DNA of 64,000 bases, from positions 46,156 to 110,155 of the forward strand of contig JAVBNE010000001.1 in assembly GCA_031551755.1 (NCBI GenBank), given 5' to 3'. The stretch's first letter is position 1. Each line of letters opens with the position of its first letter. This DNA comes from JAVBMU01 sp031551755 (GTDB lineage Bacteria; Actinomycetota; Actinomycetes; Actinomycetales; Cellulomonadaceae). Below the pieces are notes generated by a model. That model saw only the letters and a program-made list of their open reading frames with translations. It ran no database searches and was not told the DNA's origin. Below, in pieces: positions 24,388 to 33,949 of the stretch. The translations under genes were made by a program, and so were the position numbers.

Positions 24388-25605
24388 CTACTGCCAGGGC
24401 AGCGGCATGTCGTCGACTTCGGCGCCGGCCTCGACACCGCCCGGGGGCACGATCATGACGCCGTCAGCGTTCGCGAATCCGCGGAGCATTCCGGATCCGA
24501 GCCATTGCACCGGTTGGGCGCTCGGCCCGTCGTCGGTCTCGATGAACTGGTACGGCACGAACCGGGCGGCATTCGCCGGTGCGGCCACCGGGGCGGCGGT
24601 CCACACCCGGCCGAACCGCAGCGGCGGCAACCCGCGTAATGAGCGGATGAGCGGGGCGGCGAGGGTCAGCATGCCCACCATCGCCGCCAGCGGGTTGCCA
24701 GGGAGACCGACCAGGAACCGATTGTCACCCAGCCAGGCCAGGAGGCAAGGGTGCCCAGGGCGCATGGCCAGCTGGTCGACGATGAGCGGGACGTCAGCGG
24801 CGATCAGCGCATGGTGCAAGAAGTCGGCCGGGCCGGCGGCGGTACCTCCGGTGGTGATCAGAACATCCGCAGTGCTTTCGGTCAGCGTCTCGATCGCGTC
24901 ACCGACTGTGTCCGGGACATACCGCACCGAGTCCACCTCGAGTCCCAGACCGGCGGCGAGGGAGGGGAGTGACGGCCCGAAGGCGTCCCGGATCTGCCCG
25001 CCGGTGGGCACCCCTGAACGCAGCACCTCATCGCCCAGAACCGCCAGCTCGCCACGGACGGGCGTGTGCACGAAGACCTTGTCGATCCCGGCCATCGCGG
25101 CGAAGCCGATGCGGGGAGGTGTCATCAGCGAGCCGGGCTGCAGTAGCGGCTCGCCGACGCCGATCTCCTCGCCCGGCAGCCGGATGTTGCTGCCGGGCGC
25201 GGGCTCGGCCTGCCCGCGGCGGGCCTCGATCCACTCGACTCCGGAAGCTTTGGAGACTTTGGCGTATTCGCTGCGCAGGACGCCGTAGGTGCCCTCCGGG
25301 ACGACTGCTCCGGTGGCGATGACGGCGGCGGTGCCCGGCGTCAGGACGATGTCGGGCGGGTGTCCCGCCAGGGATTCACCGACGACTCGCCACGGGCCGT
25401 GGTCGTCGCCCACGGCCCAACCGTCCATGGCGGAGGTGGGCGCGACAGGGAGTTGGGTGCGGGCTAGCAGTGGGGCAGCGATCACCCGGTTGGCTGACTC
25501 GTGGAGCGGAATCGCTTCGATACCGGTGGGTTCGGCAACGACATGGGCGGCGTGATACGCCGCCTGCCATGTCGGTTCCACCAAGAGTGCGGGGCCGTGC
25601 TCCAT
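24388..25605 (-). CDS. moeA: Molybdopterin molybdenumtransferase MoeA
   Basis: 405 residues. MoeA inserts molybdate into adenylylated molybdopterin, the last step of Mo cofactor synthesis. Landmarks: PVAPTSAMDGWAV, VIATGAVVPEGTYGVL, IRLPGEEI, the MoCF-biosynthesis domain with LITTGGTAAGPADFL, and LVGLPGNPLAAMVG. It starts at 25605 with no strong Shine-Dalgarno visible. Placement convergent with narGHJI suggests it supplies NarG. The other mo genes are not in the window. Confidence 0.94.
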   Translation of the reverse strand: MEHGPALLVEPTWQAAYHAAHVVAEPTGIEAIPLHESANRVIAAPLLARTQLPVAPTSAMDGWAVGDDHGPWRVVGESLAGHPPDIVLTPGTAAVIATGAVVPEGTYGVLRSEYAKVSKASGVEWIEARRGQAEPAPGSNIRLPGEEIGVGEPLLQPGSLMTPPRIGFAAMAGIDKVFVHTPVRGELAVLGDEVLRSGVPTGGQIRDAFGPSLPSLAAGLGLEVDSVRYVPDTVGDAIETLTESTADVLITTGGTAAGPADFLHHALIAADVPLIVDQLAMRPGHPCLLAWLGDNRFLVGLPGNPLAAMVGMLTLAAPLIRSLRGLPPLRFGRVWTAAPVAAPANAARFVPYQFIETDDGPSAQPVQWLGSGMLRGFANADGVMIVPPGGVEAGAEVDDMPLPWQ

Positions 25606-25684
25606 GGGAACCAGTGTCCCTGCCCGACCGGCTCAGACGAAATGCCCACGTTCCGGACCGTGGAACGACCCCCACAGATCCGGC

Positions 25685-26359
25685 CTATGAACCGCCGGAA
25701 TCGTAATGAAGCGCTGAAGTAGCCCGGGATTTCACCCGCCGCCAGACGAAGAATCCGGTGATGGTGAACCCGCCGTAGAAGACGTACATCAATGCCGTCG
25801 CGTAGTAGTGGGCGTGAAGGAGCAGGGGTACCCCAACCAGATCGACGGCCACCCAGACCAACCAGAACTCCACCCACCCGCGGGCCATACCGTAGGTCGC
25901 CAGAACCGAGCCGACGAAGATCCACGCATCCGCCCAGACCGGTTCGAAGGAGCCGAGCACCCGGAAGAGGGGGGTGAGCACGACTGTCCCGCCGAGCATC
26001 GCACCCACGAGGAACAGCCGCTGCCGCGGGGTGGCCCATTGGGGGTCGACCGCGCCACCGCCACTCGCACGGCCCTGCCGCCACCTGACCCAGCCGTAGA
26101 CCGACACGGCGATGAACATCACCTGTCGCCCCGCCTGGCCGAGGAGGTTCACCGGGTTCGGCGTCGCGAAGACCGCTCCCATGAACACGGTGAACAGCAG
26201 TGCGTTCCCAAGAATCCCCACCGGCCACGCCCAGACCTTGCGCCGCATCCCGCCGAGCGCGGAGGCCAGGCCGAATGCATTGCCCACGATCTCCCGCCAC
26301 AACAGCGTCTGATCGCCGATCTGCCACTGGGCGTTGAAGAGGTGCTCGAAGAACGTCAC
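25685..26359 (-). CDS. pnuC: PnuC-type nicotinamide riboside transporter
   Basis: 224 residues with about seven membrane spans. PnuC facilitates uptake of nicotinamide riboside for NAD salvage, with trapping by a kinase. Typical parts: WREIVGNAFGLASALGGMRR, KVWAWPVGILGNALLF, SVYGWVRW (the substrate-site aromatic motif) and WIFVGSVLATYGMARGWVEFW followed by WVAVDLVGVPLLL. The GTG at 26359 has GGAG 7 bases upstream and begins the homology. It is divergent from hen1. No NadR-type kinase gene is nearby. Confidence 0.92.
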   Translation of the reverse strand: MTFFEHLFNAQWQIGDQTLLWREIVGNAFGLASALGGMRRKVWAWPVGILGNALLFTVFMGAVFATPNPVNLLGQAGRQVMFIAVSVYGWVRWRQGRASGGGAVDPQWATPRQRLFLVGAMLGGTVVLTPLFRVLGSFEPVWADAWIFVGSVLATYGMARGWVEFWLVWVAVDLVGVPLLLHAHYYATALMYVFYGGFTITGFFVWRRVKSRATSALHYDSGGS

Positions 26360-26428
26360 GTGCGCACTCCAGCGCCTTTGGGGTGGTCGATCATGAGCGC
26401 GACGGTACACCGGTGGGAGGATGGCGGG

Positions 26429-27991
26429 GTGTTCCTGACCGTGACCGTGGAAATCACCGATGCCCAGGGTGCCGACGCCCACTGGACCGACGCCGCCGAT
26501 CTCGGCTATCTGCTGCACAAACACCCGGACCGGGTGCAGTCCTTCGACCTGTCGGTCGGGCGGGCGCACGTCTTCTATCCGGAGGTCGCGAAGCAACGCT
26601 GCACGGCGGCCCTGCTCTTGGAGGTCGACCCGATCGGCCTCGTCCGCAATAAGCGCTTCGGCGGCGGTGACGCATTCGCGTTGGCCCAGTACGTCAACGA
26701 CCGGCCGTATGCGGCGTCCTCAATGATGGCGGTTGCCCTCGGCAGCGTCTTCCGCACGGCGATGAGTGGGCGGTGCGAGGCCAGGCCGGAGCTGGCTGCG
26801 GGGCCGGCCCCGCTGACGATCCACGTGCCGTCGCTGCCCTGCCGGGGTGGCGCCGACCTGGCCTTCGAGTACTTCGCTCCGCTCGGCTGGCAAGTCCAGG
26901 CAGACCCGATCCCCCTCGACCTGACCGTGCCCGCTTGGGGTGACGCCCGCTACGTGGACCTGCGGCTCACCGGCTCGGTGCGGCTGGCCGATGCCCTCAA
27001 CCATCTCTACGTGCTGCTCCCGGTGCTCGACGACACCAAGCACTACTGGGTCTCCACCGACGAGATCGACAAGCTCCTGCGTGCCGGTGCCGGGTGGCTC
27101 GCCACGCACCCCGCGCAAGGCCAGATCATGGCCAGGTATCTGGCTCACCAGCGACGGTACGTCGCCGACGCCACGGAACGGCTGGCCGCGGTCGATGATT
27201 TGGCGGCCACCGCGCCGGCCGAGGAGGACACCACCTCGGCCGCCGAGTTGCCGGTGGTCGCGGGGTCCACGCCGGGTGCCGACCCACATGCGATCGGAGG
27301 TGCGGATCTCGACGCCGAGGCGGCCGCCGTGCCGCTGGTCCGCCAGCGGGCGGATGCCGTGCTCAGCGCGCTGCAGGACGTCGGGGCGACGTCGGTGGCT
27401 GACCTGGGTTGCGGCGAGGGTGCCCTGCTGCGGCGGCTGATGGCCGACCGCAGGTACACGCGGATCGTGGGGACCGATGTCTCGGTGCGCGAACTCGACC
27501 GGGCCGAAACGCGGTTGCGACTCCACGAGGCCAGCGACGCCGAGCGGGAACGGCTGCGATTGATTCAGTCCTCGCTGACGTATGCCGATGACCGGTTGGT
27601 GGGATTCGACGCCGCGGTGCTGATGGAGGTCATCGAGCACATCGATCCCGAACGCCTCGGTGCCTTGGAGCGGGCGGTCTTCGGTGCCGCTCACCCGCGG
27701 CACGTGATCGTGACCACGCCCAACGTGGAGTACAACGTGCTGTACCCGGCATTGACCGGCGGCCCGCGGCGCTCCGGCGGTGATGTGGACGGCGCCGGGA
27801 CCGGGTCCTTCCGCCACCCGGACCATCGTTTCGAGTGGACCCGCGCACAGTTCCAGGACTGGGCGAGCAGCGTGGCTTCGTCATACGGGTACGAGGTGCG
27901 GTTCGTCGAGGTCGGCACCGTGGCCGAAGGTCTTGGTGGTCCGACCCAGCTCGCCGTTTTCAGCGTCCAGGCACCGGAGGTGGCGGCATGA
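26429..27991 (+). CDS. hen1: Hen1, RNA 3'-terminal ribose 2'-O-methyltransferase
   Basis: 520 residues. It marks the 3' end of cleaved RNA before Pnkp seals it, so the repaired RNA resists a second ribotoxin cut. The N-terminal domain (1-250) starts FLTVTVEITDAQ and carries DLGYLLHKHPDRVQSFDL. A low-complexity linker (255-300) leads to the methyltransferase: VADLGCGEGALL (324-335), the metal site EVIEH (400-404), TTPNVEYN and HRFEWTR (466-472). The GTG at 26429 follows GGGAGG by 8 bases; the ATG at 26393 adds residues foreign to the family. Its stop overlaps pnkp (ATGA), the standard bacterial pairing. Confidence 0.95.
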   Translation: MFLTVTVEITDAQGADAHWTDAADLGYLLHKHPDRVQSFDLSVGRAHVFYPEVAKQRCTAALLLEVDPIGLVRNKRFGGGDAFALAQYVNDRPYAASSMMAVALGSVFRTAMSGRCEARPELAAGPAPLTIHVPSLPCRGGADLAFEYFAPLGWQVQADPIPLDLTVPAWGDARYVDLRLTGSVRLADALNHLYVLLPVLDDTKHYWVSTDEIDKLLRAGAGWLATHPAQGQIMARYLAHQRRYVADATERLAAVDDLAATAPAEEDTTSAAELPVVAGSTPGADPHAIGGADLDAEAAAVPLVRQRADAVLSALQDVGATSVADLGCGEGALLRRLMADRRYTRIVGTDVSVRELDRAETRLRLHEASDAERERLRLIQSSLTYADDRLVGFDAAVLMEVIEHIDPERLGALERAVFGAAHPRHVIVTTPNVEYNVLYPALTGGPRRSGGDVDGAGTGSFRHPDHRFEWTRAQFQDWASSVASSYGYEVRFVEVGTVAEGLGGPTQLAVFSVQAPEVAA

Positions 27992-30678
27992 CCGCGAATG
28001 CTGAGGAAAGCGCCGCTGAGTTGATCGACGCGGGGGTGGGTGGTGCTGACTCCGTCCGCGAGCTGCGGGTTCCGGAGAGCTGTCTGGTCGTGCTGATCGG
28101 GGTCTCCGGTTCCGGGAAGTCGACGTTCGCCCGGGAGCGGTTCGGCCCCTACGAGACGATCTCCTCCGACTTCTGCCGGGGGCTGGCCGCCAACGACGAG
28201 AACGACCAGTCCGCGACGGCGGATGCCTTCGAGATCCTGAACTTCATCGTCGGCAAACGGCTCGAGTCGAACCTGCTGACCGTGGTGGACGCCACCAATG
28301 TGCAGCGGGCCGCCCGTGCCTCCCTGGTCGCGCTGGCCCGGGCGCACGATGTCTTGCCGGTGGCGATCGTGCTGGATGTGCCGGTCAACGTCGCCCTCGA
28401 ACGCAACCGGCAGCGCCCGGACCGCGATTTCGGCGACCATGTGGTGACCCGGCAACAGAAGGCGTTGCGGTCGTCGTTGCGGGGCCTCAAACGGGAGGGG
28501 TTCCGCACCATCCACGTGTTGGACGGGGTCCAGGAGATCGCCGCAGCGCGGATCGTACGGACCCCCTTGCTGCCCGACCGGCGGACCGAGACCGGCCCCT
28601 TCGACGTCATCGGGGATGTGCACGGTTGCCTCCCGGAACTGCTCGCGTTGCTCGGCGAACTGGGTTACGACGTCGAACGGGATGTGGCCGGGCAGGCGGT
28701 CGACGCCCACCATCCGCAGGGACGCCGGGCAGTGTTCCTCGGCGATCTGGTGGACCGGGGTCCGGATTCGGTGGGTGTGCTCCGGCTGGTCATGGGGATG
28801 GTCGGTGCCGGGCATGCCCTGGCGGTTCCGGGGAACCACGAGAACAAGCTCGTACGCGCGCTCGGTGGCCGGGACGTCACGGTGAGCCACGGCCTGGAGA
28901 CCACCCTGGCCGAGTTGGCGACCCAGCCGCCGGAGTTCCAGGCCGAGGTGGAGGTGTTCTGCCGCGAGCTGGTCTCCCACCTGGTGCTCGACGACGGGCG
29001 GCTCGTGGTGGCGCACGCAGGCCTCAAGGAGTCGTACCACAACCGGGCATCGGGCCGGGTGCGCAGCTTCGCGCTCTACGGTGACACCACCGGCGAGACC
29101 GACGAGTTCGGGTTGCCGGTGCGTTACCCCTGGGCGAACGAGTACCGGGGGCGAGCCATGGTCCTGTACGGGCACACCCCGACGCCACGGATCGAATGGG
29201 TGAACAACACGCTGTGCCTGGACACCGGCTGCGTCTTCGGCGGCTCGTTGTCGGCTCTGCGTTACCCGGAGAAGCAGGTCGTGCAAGTTCCGGCCGCGCG
29301 CGAGTACTACGCGCCGGCGCGGCCGTTCTTGGCGGCTCCGGGCGGCGTCGGTGCGATGATGGGTGGCTCGGGAATCGGCACCCGCGCCCCGGATCTGCTC
29401 GACATCGCCGATGTGCTCGGCAAGCGAGTGGTCGAAACCGGGTACCGGGGCACGATCACGATCCCGGAGGCCAATGGCGCCGGGGCGCTGGAGGTGATGA
29501 GCCGGTTCGCGATCGACCCGCGCCTGCTCACCTACCTGCCGCCGACCATGTGCCCGGTCCCGGCCTCGGCGAAGGACGGCTACCTCGAACACCCGGAGGA
29601 GGCACTGACCGGGTACGCGGCCGACGGCGTGACGCGCGTGATCTGCGAAGAGAAACACATGGGTTCGCGGGGAGTGCTCCTGGTCGCCCGCGACAGCGGT
29701 GCGGACGCGCCCACGGTGATCACTGAGCGTTTTGGCATCGATGCGCCCGGTGCCGTGTATACCCGGACGGGCCGGCCGTTCTTCGACACGGCGATGACGC
29801 GGGAGCTGCTGGGCCGGGTGGCAGCGGCCTTCGAGTCGGCCGGTCTGTGGGACGAACTGGCAGTGGATTGGGTGGTGCTGGATGCCGAGGTGCTGCCTTG
29901 GTCGCTCAAGGCCGGACCGCTGATTCGCGAGCAGTACGCCTCGGTGGGGGCGGCGGCCCGTGGAGCCCTTCCACCGGCGCTCGCGGCACTCGGGCAGGCG
30001 TGCGACCGTGGCCTGGACGTGGCGGAGTTGACCGATCGGACGGCCGAGCGATTCGCCAATGCAGAGGCCTTCGCGGCGGCCTACCGGCCGTACTGCTGGG
30101 AGGTCGGCGGCGACGGCGATCCGTTGGCCGGTGTGCAGGTGGCCGTGTTCCAGCTGCTGGCCAGCGGGAACACGACCTATGCGACCCGGGACCACGGTTG
30201 GCATTTGGGCGCCGCCGATCGCCTGGTCGCCGCTGATCCCCGGCTGTTCCGGCCCACCCGGCGGTTGGTGGTGGATCTGGCCGACGACGATGCTCGTGCG
30301 GCCGCGGTGGCCTGGTGGGAGGACCTGACCGGCGCGGGCGGTGAAGGCATGGTGGTCAAGCCGCTGGCCAACCTCGTGCGGAGGCCCGGGCGCTCGGGAA
30401 ATCCCAAGAAACTGGGCGACTTGGTGCAGCCGGGGCTCAAAGTGCGTGGCCGGGAGTACCTGCGCCTCATCTACGGACCGGACTACACGGCCCCGGCGAA
30501 CCTCGAGCGGTTGCGCACGCGGAGTCTGGGACGCAAACGGTCGTTGGCCCTGCGCGAGTACGCCCTGGGGCTGGAAGCGTTGGACCGGGTGGCTCGCGAC
30601 GAACCGTTGTGGCGGGTTCATGAGGCGGTGTTCGCGGTGCTGGCCCTGGAATCCGAGCCGGTGGACCCGCGACTGTAG
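27988..30678 (+). CDS. pnkp: Polynucleotide kinase-phosphatase, RNA repair (bacterial Pnkp)
   Basis: 896 residues with three activities in order. First is a 5' kinase with P-loop GVSGSGKST (38-46). Second is a metallophosphoesterase that heals 2',3'-cyclic ends: GDVHG (209-213), GDLVDRG (252-258), GNHEN (282-286), and the later VAHAGL and YGHTPTP. Third is a C-terminal adenylyltransferase of ligase type with the nucleotidyl Lys in EEKHMGSRG (K556). In Clostridium thermocellum the Pnkp/Hen1 complex repairs tRNA cut by ribotoxins. This protein is somewhat longer at the N-terminus (about 30 residues). It is translated coupled to hen1. Confidence 0.95.
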   Translation: MTANAEESAAELIDAGVGGADSVRELRVPESCLVVLIGVSGSGKSTFARERFGPYETISSDFCRGLAANDENDQSATADAFEILNFIVGKRLESNLLTVVDATNVQRAARASLVALARAHDVLPVAIVLDVPVNVALERNRQRPDRDFGDHVVTRQQKALRSSLRGLKREGFRTIHVLDGVQEIAAARIVRTPLLPDRRTETGPFDVIGDVHGCLPELLALLGELGYDVERDVAGQAVDAHHPQGRRAVFLGDLVDRGPDSVGVLRLVMGMVGAGHALAVPGNHENKLVRALGGRDVTVSHGLETTLAELATQPPEFQAEVEVFCRELVSHLVLDDGRLVVAHAGLKESYHNRASGRVRSFALYGDTTGETDEFGLPVRYPWANEYRGRAMVLYGHTPTPRIEWVNNTLCLDTGCVFGGSLSALRYPEKQVVQVPAAREYYAPARPFLAAPGGVGAMMGGSGIGTRAPDLLDIADVLGKRVVETGYRGTITIPEANGAGALEVMSRFAIDPRLLTYLPPTMCPVPASAKDGYLEHPEEALTGYAADGVTRVICEEKHMGSRGVLLVARDSGADAPTVITERFGIDAPGAVYTRTGRPFFDTAMTRELLGRVAAAFESAGLWDELAVDWVVLDAEVLPWSLKAGPLIREQYASVGAAARGALPPALAALGQACDRGLDVAELTDRTAERFANAEAFAAAYRPYCWEVGGDGDPLAGVQVAVFQLLASGNTTYATRDHGWHLGAADRLVAADPRLFRPTRRLVVDLADDDARAAAVAWWEDLTGAGGEGMVVKPLANLVRRPGRSGNPKKLGDLVQPGLKVRGREYLRLIYGPDYTAPANLERLRTRSLGRKRSLALREYALGLEALDRVARDEPLWRVHEAVFAVLALESEPVDPRL

Positions 30679-30713
30679 GGGCACCCACCGTCGGCAGCCG
30701 TTACCGTCGACCC

Positions 30714-31217
30714 ATGGTGACGAGGGTGCCGCTGGTCGGTGAGGAGAAGGACAGCTTGCGGACATCGCTGGTCCGCTATCGCGAGGTCGCGCTGTGGAAG
30801 CTGCGTGGACTGGACGACGAGCAGCTGCGCCGCCCGGTGACGCCGTCGGGCATGTCGATGCTCGGGCTGACCAAACACATGGCATGGGTGCAGCTGGGGT
30901 GGTTCCGTGGCACATTCGGTTACTCGGTGCCGACATTCGAGTTCAACCCGCAGGACCCGGATGCCGACTTCCGCGTCGAACCGGAGGAGTCCACGGCCGA
31001 CATCGTCGAGTTCTTCGAGCGGTCCGGCCGGGAATGCGACGAGGTCATCGCGGACCTCGACGTCGAGCACCGGGGCACGGCCTGGACCGGGGAGATGGTC
31101 ACCTTGCGCTGGGTGTTGATCCACCTGGTGGAGGAGTTCGCCCGGCATTGCGGCCACCTGGACATCATGCGTGAGCTGATCGACGGCGCCACGGGGGACC
31201 ACGAGGTCACGGAGTAG
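30714..31217 (+). CDS. DinB/DUF664-family protein
   Basis: 167 residues forming a four-helix DinB fold. Visible: SLVRYREVALWKLRGLDDEQ, SMLGLTKHMAWVQLGWFRG (first metal His) and LRWVLIHLVEEFARHCGHLD (second and third His). DUF664 members are predicted mycothiol-dependent transferases with a metal held by three His. The substrate is unknown. There is no good Shine-Dalgarno, and it is 35 bases after pnkp, possibly read through from it. Confidence 0.85.
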   Translation: MVTRVPLVGEEKDSLRTSLVRYREVALWKLRGLDDEQLRRPVTPSGMSMLGLTKHMAWVQLGWFRGTFGYSVPTFEFNPQDPDADFRVEPEESTADIVEFFERSGRECDEVIADLDVEHRGTAWTGEMVTLRWVLIHLVEEFARHCGHLDIMRELIDGATGDHEVTE

Positions 31218-31280
31218 GGCTCTGGGCCGCTACCCTGCGTCCTGGTAGCTCGCACCACGGCGGATCAGGATCGGAGTCCC

Positions 31281-32597
31281 ATGAGCGTCCTCGGCTGGAC
31301 CTTGCACGCAGACGGCAAACGCATCGGCACTGGGCAGGTGGTCAGGCCTGAGGAACGCCTGAGTTGGCCGCGGACCATCGGCATCGGTATGCAGCACGTG
31401 GTGGCCATGTTCGGGGCGACGTTCATCGTGCCGCTCCAAACCGGTTTCTCACCCGCCACGACGCTGTTCTTCTCGGCTGTCGGCACGGTCGGATTCCTGC
31501 TGATCACCCGGAACAAGTTGCCGAGCTACCTGGGGTCGAGCTTCGCTTTCATCACGCCGATCGTGGCGGCGACGGCCTCCCATGGGAAGTCGGCGGCCGT
31601 CGGCGGCATCCTGGCCACCGGTCTGCTCCTCGCGATTGTCGGGGTGGTCGTCCACTTCGTGGGGGCGCGTTGGATCGACGTGGTGATGCCGCCCATCGTG
31701 ACAGGAACCATCGTGGCGCTGATCGGCTTCAATCTGGCCCCGGTGGCTTGGAGCGGTTACCAGGTGGCCCCGGTGACCGCCACCATCACTTTGGTCTCGA
31801 TCATCTTGGCCACGGTCCTGTTCCGCGGGATTCTGGGCCGTCTGTCGATCCTGCTGGGCGTCGTCATCGGCTACGGTGTGGCGTTGCTTCGCGACGAGGT
31901 GGACTTCTCCAAGGTGAAGGGCGCCGCGTGGATCGGTTTCCCCGAGTTCGTCACCCCGTCGATCAACCTGTCCGTGCTCGGCTTGTTCCTACCGGTGGTC
32001 TTCGTGCTCATCGCGGAGAACGTGGGTCACGTCAAGTCCGTGTCGGCGATGACCGGCCGGGACTTCGATGGATACACCGGCCGGGCGCTGTTCGCCGACG
32101 GCCTGGCGACGACCATGGCCGGTCTGGGCGGTGGCTCCGGCACGACGACGTATGCCGAAAACATCGGGGTCATGGCGGCGACGCGGGTGTACTCCACGGC
32201 GGCGTACTGGGTGGCCGCCGCGACGGCTCTGCTGCTGTCGATGTCGCCGAAATTCGGCGAGCTGATCGCGACCGTCCCGGCCGGGGTGCTCGGCGGGGCG
32301 ACCACGATGCTCTACGGCATGATTGGCATCCTCGGGGCACGGATCTGGGTGCAGAACAAGGTGGACTTCTCCGACCCGGTGAACCTGACGACGGCCGCGA
32401 TCCCGCTGGTGATCGGGATTGCTGACTTCCAGTGGAAGTCGGGCGGCCTGGAGTTCAAGGGGATCGCCATCGGTACCGCTGCGGCCTTGGTGATCTACCA
32501 CCTGATGCGGACGATCTCGAAGTGGCGGGGGACCGGGCAGGAGCCCGCGAGCCCGGCTTCAGCTCCGGCCGGTGAGGAACTGACTCAGCAGCATTAG
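31281..32597 (+). CDS. uraA: Uracil permease (NCS2 family)
   Basis: 438 residues and about 14 membrane spans. MQHVVAMFGATFIVPLQTGF is the N-terminal signature, the substrate site lies in VFVLIAENVGHVKSV (Glu), and GLGGGSGTTTYAENIGVMAATRV is the NCS2 signature, split here as GGGSGTTTYAENIG and the following part. It imports uracil by proton symport. GGAG lies 5 bases before the ATG. The 3' end overlaps the convergent GNAT gene by 4 bases. Salvage enzyme upp is elsewhere in the window. Confidence 0.93.
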   Translation: MSVLGWTLHADGKRIGTGQVVRPEERLSWPRTIGIGMQHVVAMFGATFIVPLQTGFSPATTLFFSAVGTVGFLLITRNKLPSYLGSSFAFITPIVAATASHGKSAAVGGILATGLLLAIVGVVVHFVGARWIDVVMPPIVTGTIVALIGFNLAPVAWSGYQVAPVTATITLVSIILATVLFRGILGRLSILLGVVIGYGVALLRDEVDFSKVKGAAWIGFPEFVTPSINLSVLGLFLPVVFVLIAENVGHVKSVSAMTGRDFDGYTGRALFADGLATTMAGLGGGSGTTTYAENIGVMAATRVYSTAAYWVAAATALLLSMSPKFGELIATVPAGVLGGATTMLYGMIGILGARIWVQNKVDFSDPVNLTTAAIPLVIGIADFQWKSGGLEFKGIAIGTAAALVIYHLMRTISKWRGTGQEPASPASAPAGEELTQQH

Positions 32598-33241
32598 GCC
32601 AGGCGGCGGCCGAGCAGCCCGTCGTCCCGCGGGTCGAGGCGACGGAATCCCAGATGCTCGTAGAAGCCGATCGCCCGTTGGTTGGCCGGGGCGACGTTCA
32701 GGTGGACCCCGGGAGCGCCGCCCGCATGGAGCACCGCCAGCAGGTGCTCGATGAGCCTGCGCCCACGGCCGCCCCCCTGGGCCTGCGGCAACAGGTCGAT
32801 GTGCAGATGCGCGGGGTAGTCGCGGATGGTCTCGCGGTCGGTCAGCGGCGGCAGGTGGATCAGGTCGACGAGTGCGGCGTCGCGGCTCTCCGACGCCTCC
32901 GATTCAGGCGCCCCGGGGGACTCGCCGAGGGGGTAGCGGTCGCGCAGGGCCGGCCACCAGAGCCGTTCGCATTCCGCATCGAAGGCCACCGTGTCAACTG
33001 TCCCGACCGTGTAGCCGACTGGGGTGTCGTCCTCATCGGTCAGGACGAAGGCCAGGGTGGGCGCCAGTCGGAGGTACGCGCCGAGGTAGACCTCTCCCAA
33101 GAGCCGGGGGTCCCGATAGAGCGCCGTGGCGTCCTGGCCGCAGTCGCCCGTGCGCAGGCAGATGTTGTAGAGCGCCGACACCTCATGCGGGTCGTCCACC
33201 CTGGCCGGGCGGATCGGCCAGCGTGGCGCGGTCGCCGTCAT
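32594..33241 (-). CDS. GNAT-family N-acetyltransferase
   Basis: 215 residues. The acetyl-CoA site QAQGGGRGRRLIEHLL (motif A) and VAPANQRAIGFYEHLGFRRL (motif B) are clear. The N-terminal part reads IRPARVDDPHEVSALYNICL, and DYPAHLHIDLLPQ precedes the CoA loop. The domain resembles O-GlcNAcase-associated or protein-acetylating GNATs, but the substrate cannot be told. It carries an acidic insert in the middle (GAPESEASESRD). Confidence 0.88.
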   Translation of the reverse strand: MTATAPRWPIRPARVDDPHEVSALYNICLRTGDCGQDATALYRDPRLLGEVYLGAYLRLAPTLAFVLTDEDDTPVGYTVGTVDTVAFDAECERLWWPALRDRYPLGESPGAPESEASESRDAALVDLIHLPPLTDRETIRDYPAHLHIDLLPQAQGGGRGRRLIEHLLAVLHAGGAPGVHLNVAPANQRAIGFYEHLGFRRLDPRDDGLLGRRLA

Positions 33242-33272
33242 CGCTGGTGAGCCCGCGTGCGGTTGGTGCCGG

Positions 33273-33941
33273 TCAGTTCGTTGCGTCCTTGGTGGCCGAC
33301 TCGGTCGAAGTCGCCGGCGCAGTCGGTACCGGCCGCGGGGTGATCTCGTCGGCCGGCTTGCAGCCCTTGACGCTGGTGAGGGGTTTGGTGGGGTCGATCA
33401 GTTCTTCGTCGGTCAGGTTCTCGAAGTCCTTACCGAGTAGTACGTCGACTCCCGCCCCTTCGCGGGCGTCGAGCAGCAGCGTCGGGTGGTCGTAGTGCTG
33501 GGCGACGGTGTAGGCGGCGCGGACACCGCCGACCCCGAAGCGGAGTACGGTGTGCTGCTCCAGTGGGTCGGGTGTGTACGTGCCGTGTTTGACGTTGAAT
33601 CCCCGCTTGGAGAGCATGTCCACGTTTGCGCCGCCGAGTCCTTTGCGGTTGGCTGCGTTGTAGACCGCCACGATGACCCGCTCGTTCTCCTTCTCGTTGT
33701 CCAACGGCAGGGTGTTGTCCGGGATGCAGGGTTCCTTCACGTCGGCGTAGTGGTCCTCGACCTTCTCGGTCGTGAAGCCACGGGACAGGGGTGTGGCGAT
33801 GGCGCCGTTGAACACGGCCAGCGAGCCGAGGGTGGCCACGAGCAGGACCGCGCCGATCAGCCCGAAGATGACCATCTGGCGCTCGCGTAGGCGCCGTTGG
33901 CGCAACTCCCGCATGTTCTCGGCTCCTGGGGGAGTCGTCAC
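33273..33941 (-). CDS. LytR C-terminal-domain membrane protein
   Basis: 222 residues. A basic N-terminus (RQRRLRERQ) leads to one membrane span at about 23-46. The outer part is a LytR_C domain with VIVAVYNAANRKGLG, MLSKRGFNVKHG, and HPTLLLDAREGAGVDVLLGKDF. The last 30 residues are Thr/Pro/Ala-rich. LytR_C proteins are thought to act in cell-wall polymer attachment or its control. It is 8 bases downstream of the gene at 33950 and likely co-transcribed. Confidence 0.88.
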   Translation of the reverse strand: MTTPPGAENMRELRQRRLRERQMVIFGLIGAVLLVATLGSLAVFNGAIATPLSRGFTTEKVEDHYADVKEPCIPDNTLPLDNEKENERVIVAVYNAANRKGLGGANVDMLSKRGFNVKHGTYTPDPLEQHTVLRFGVGGVRAAYTVAQHYDHPTLLLDAREGAGVDVLLGKDFENLTDEELIDPTKPLTSVKGCKPADEITPRPVPTAPATSTESATKDATN

Positions 33942-33949
33942 TGGTCCAC

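Noticed and set aside
27691..30936. A 1081-codon antisense open frame across pnkp
   Set aside because: High-GC mirror of a real gene. The translation is Pro/Arg/His-rich without domain motifs, while the plus strand has full kinase, phosphatase and ligase motifs.
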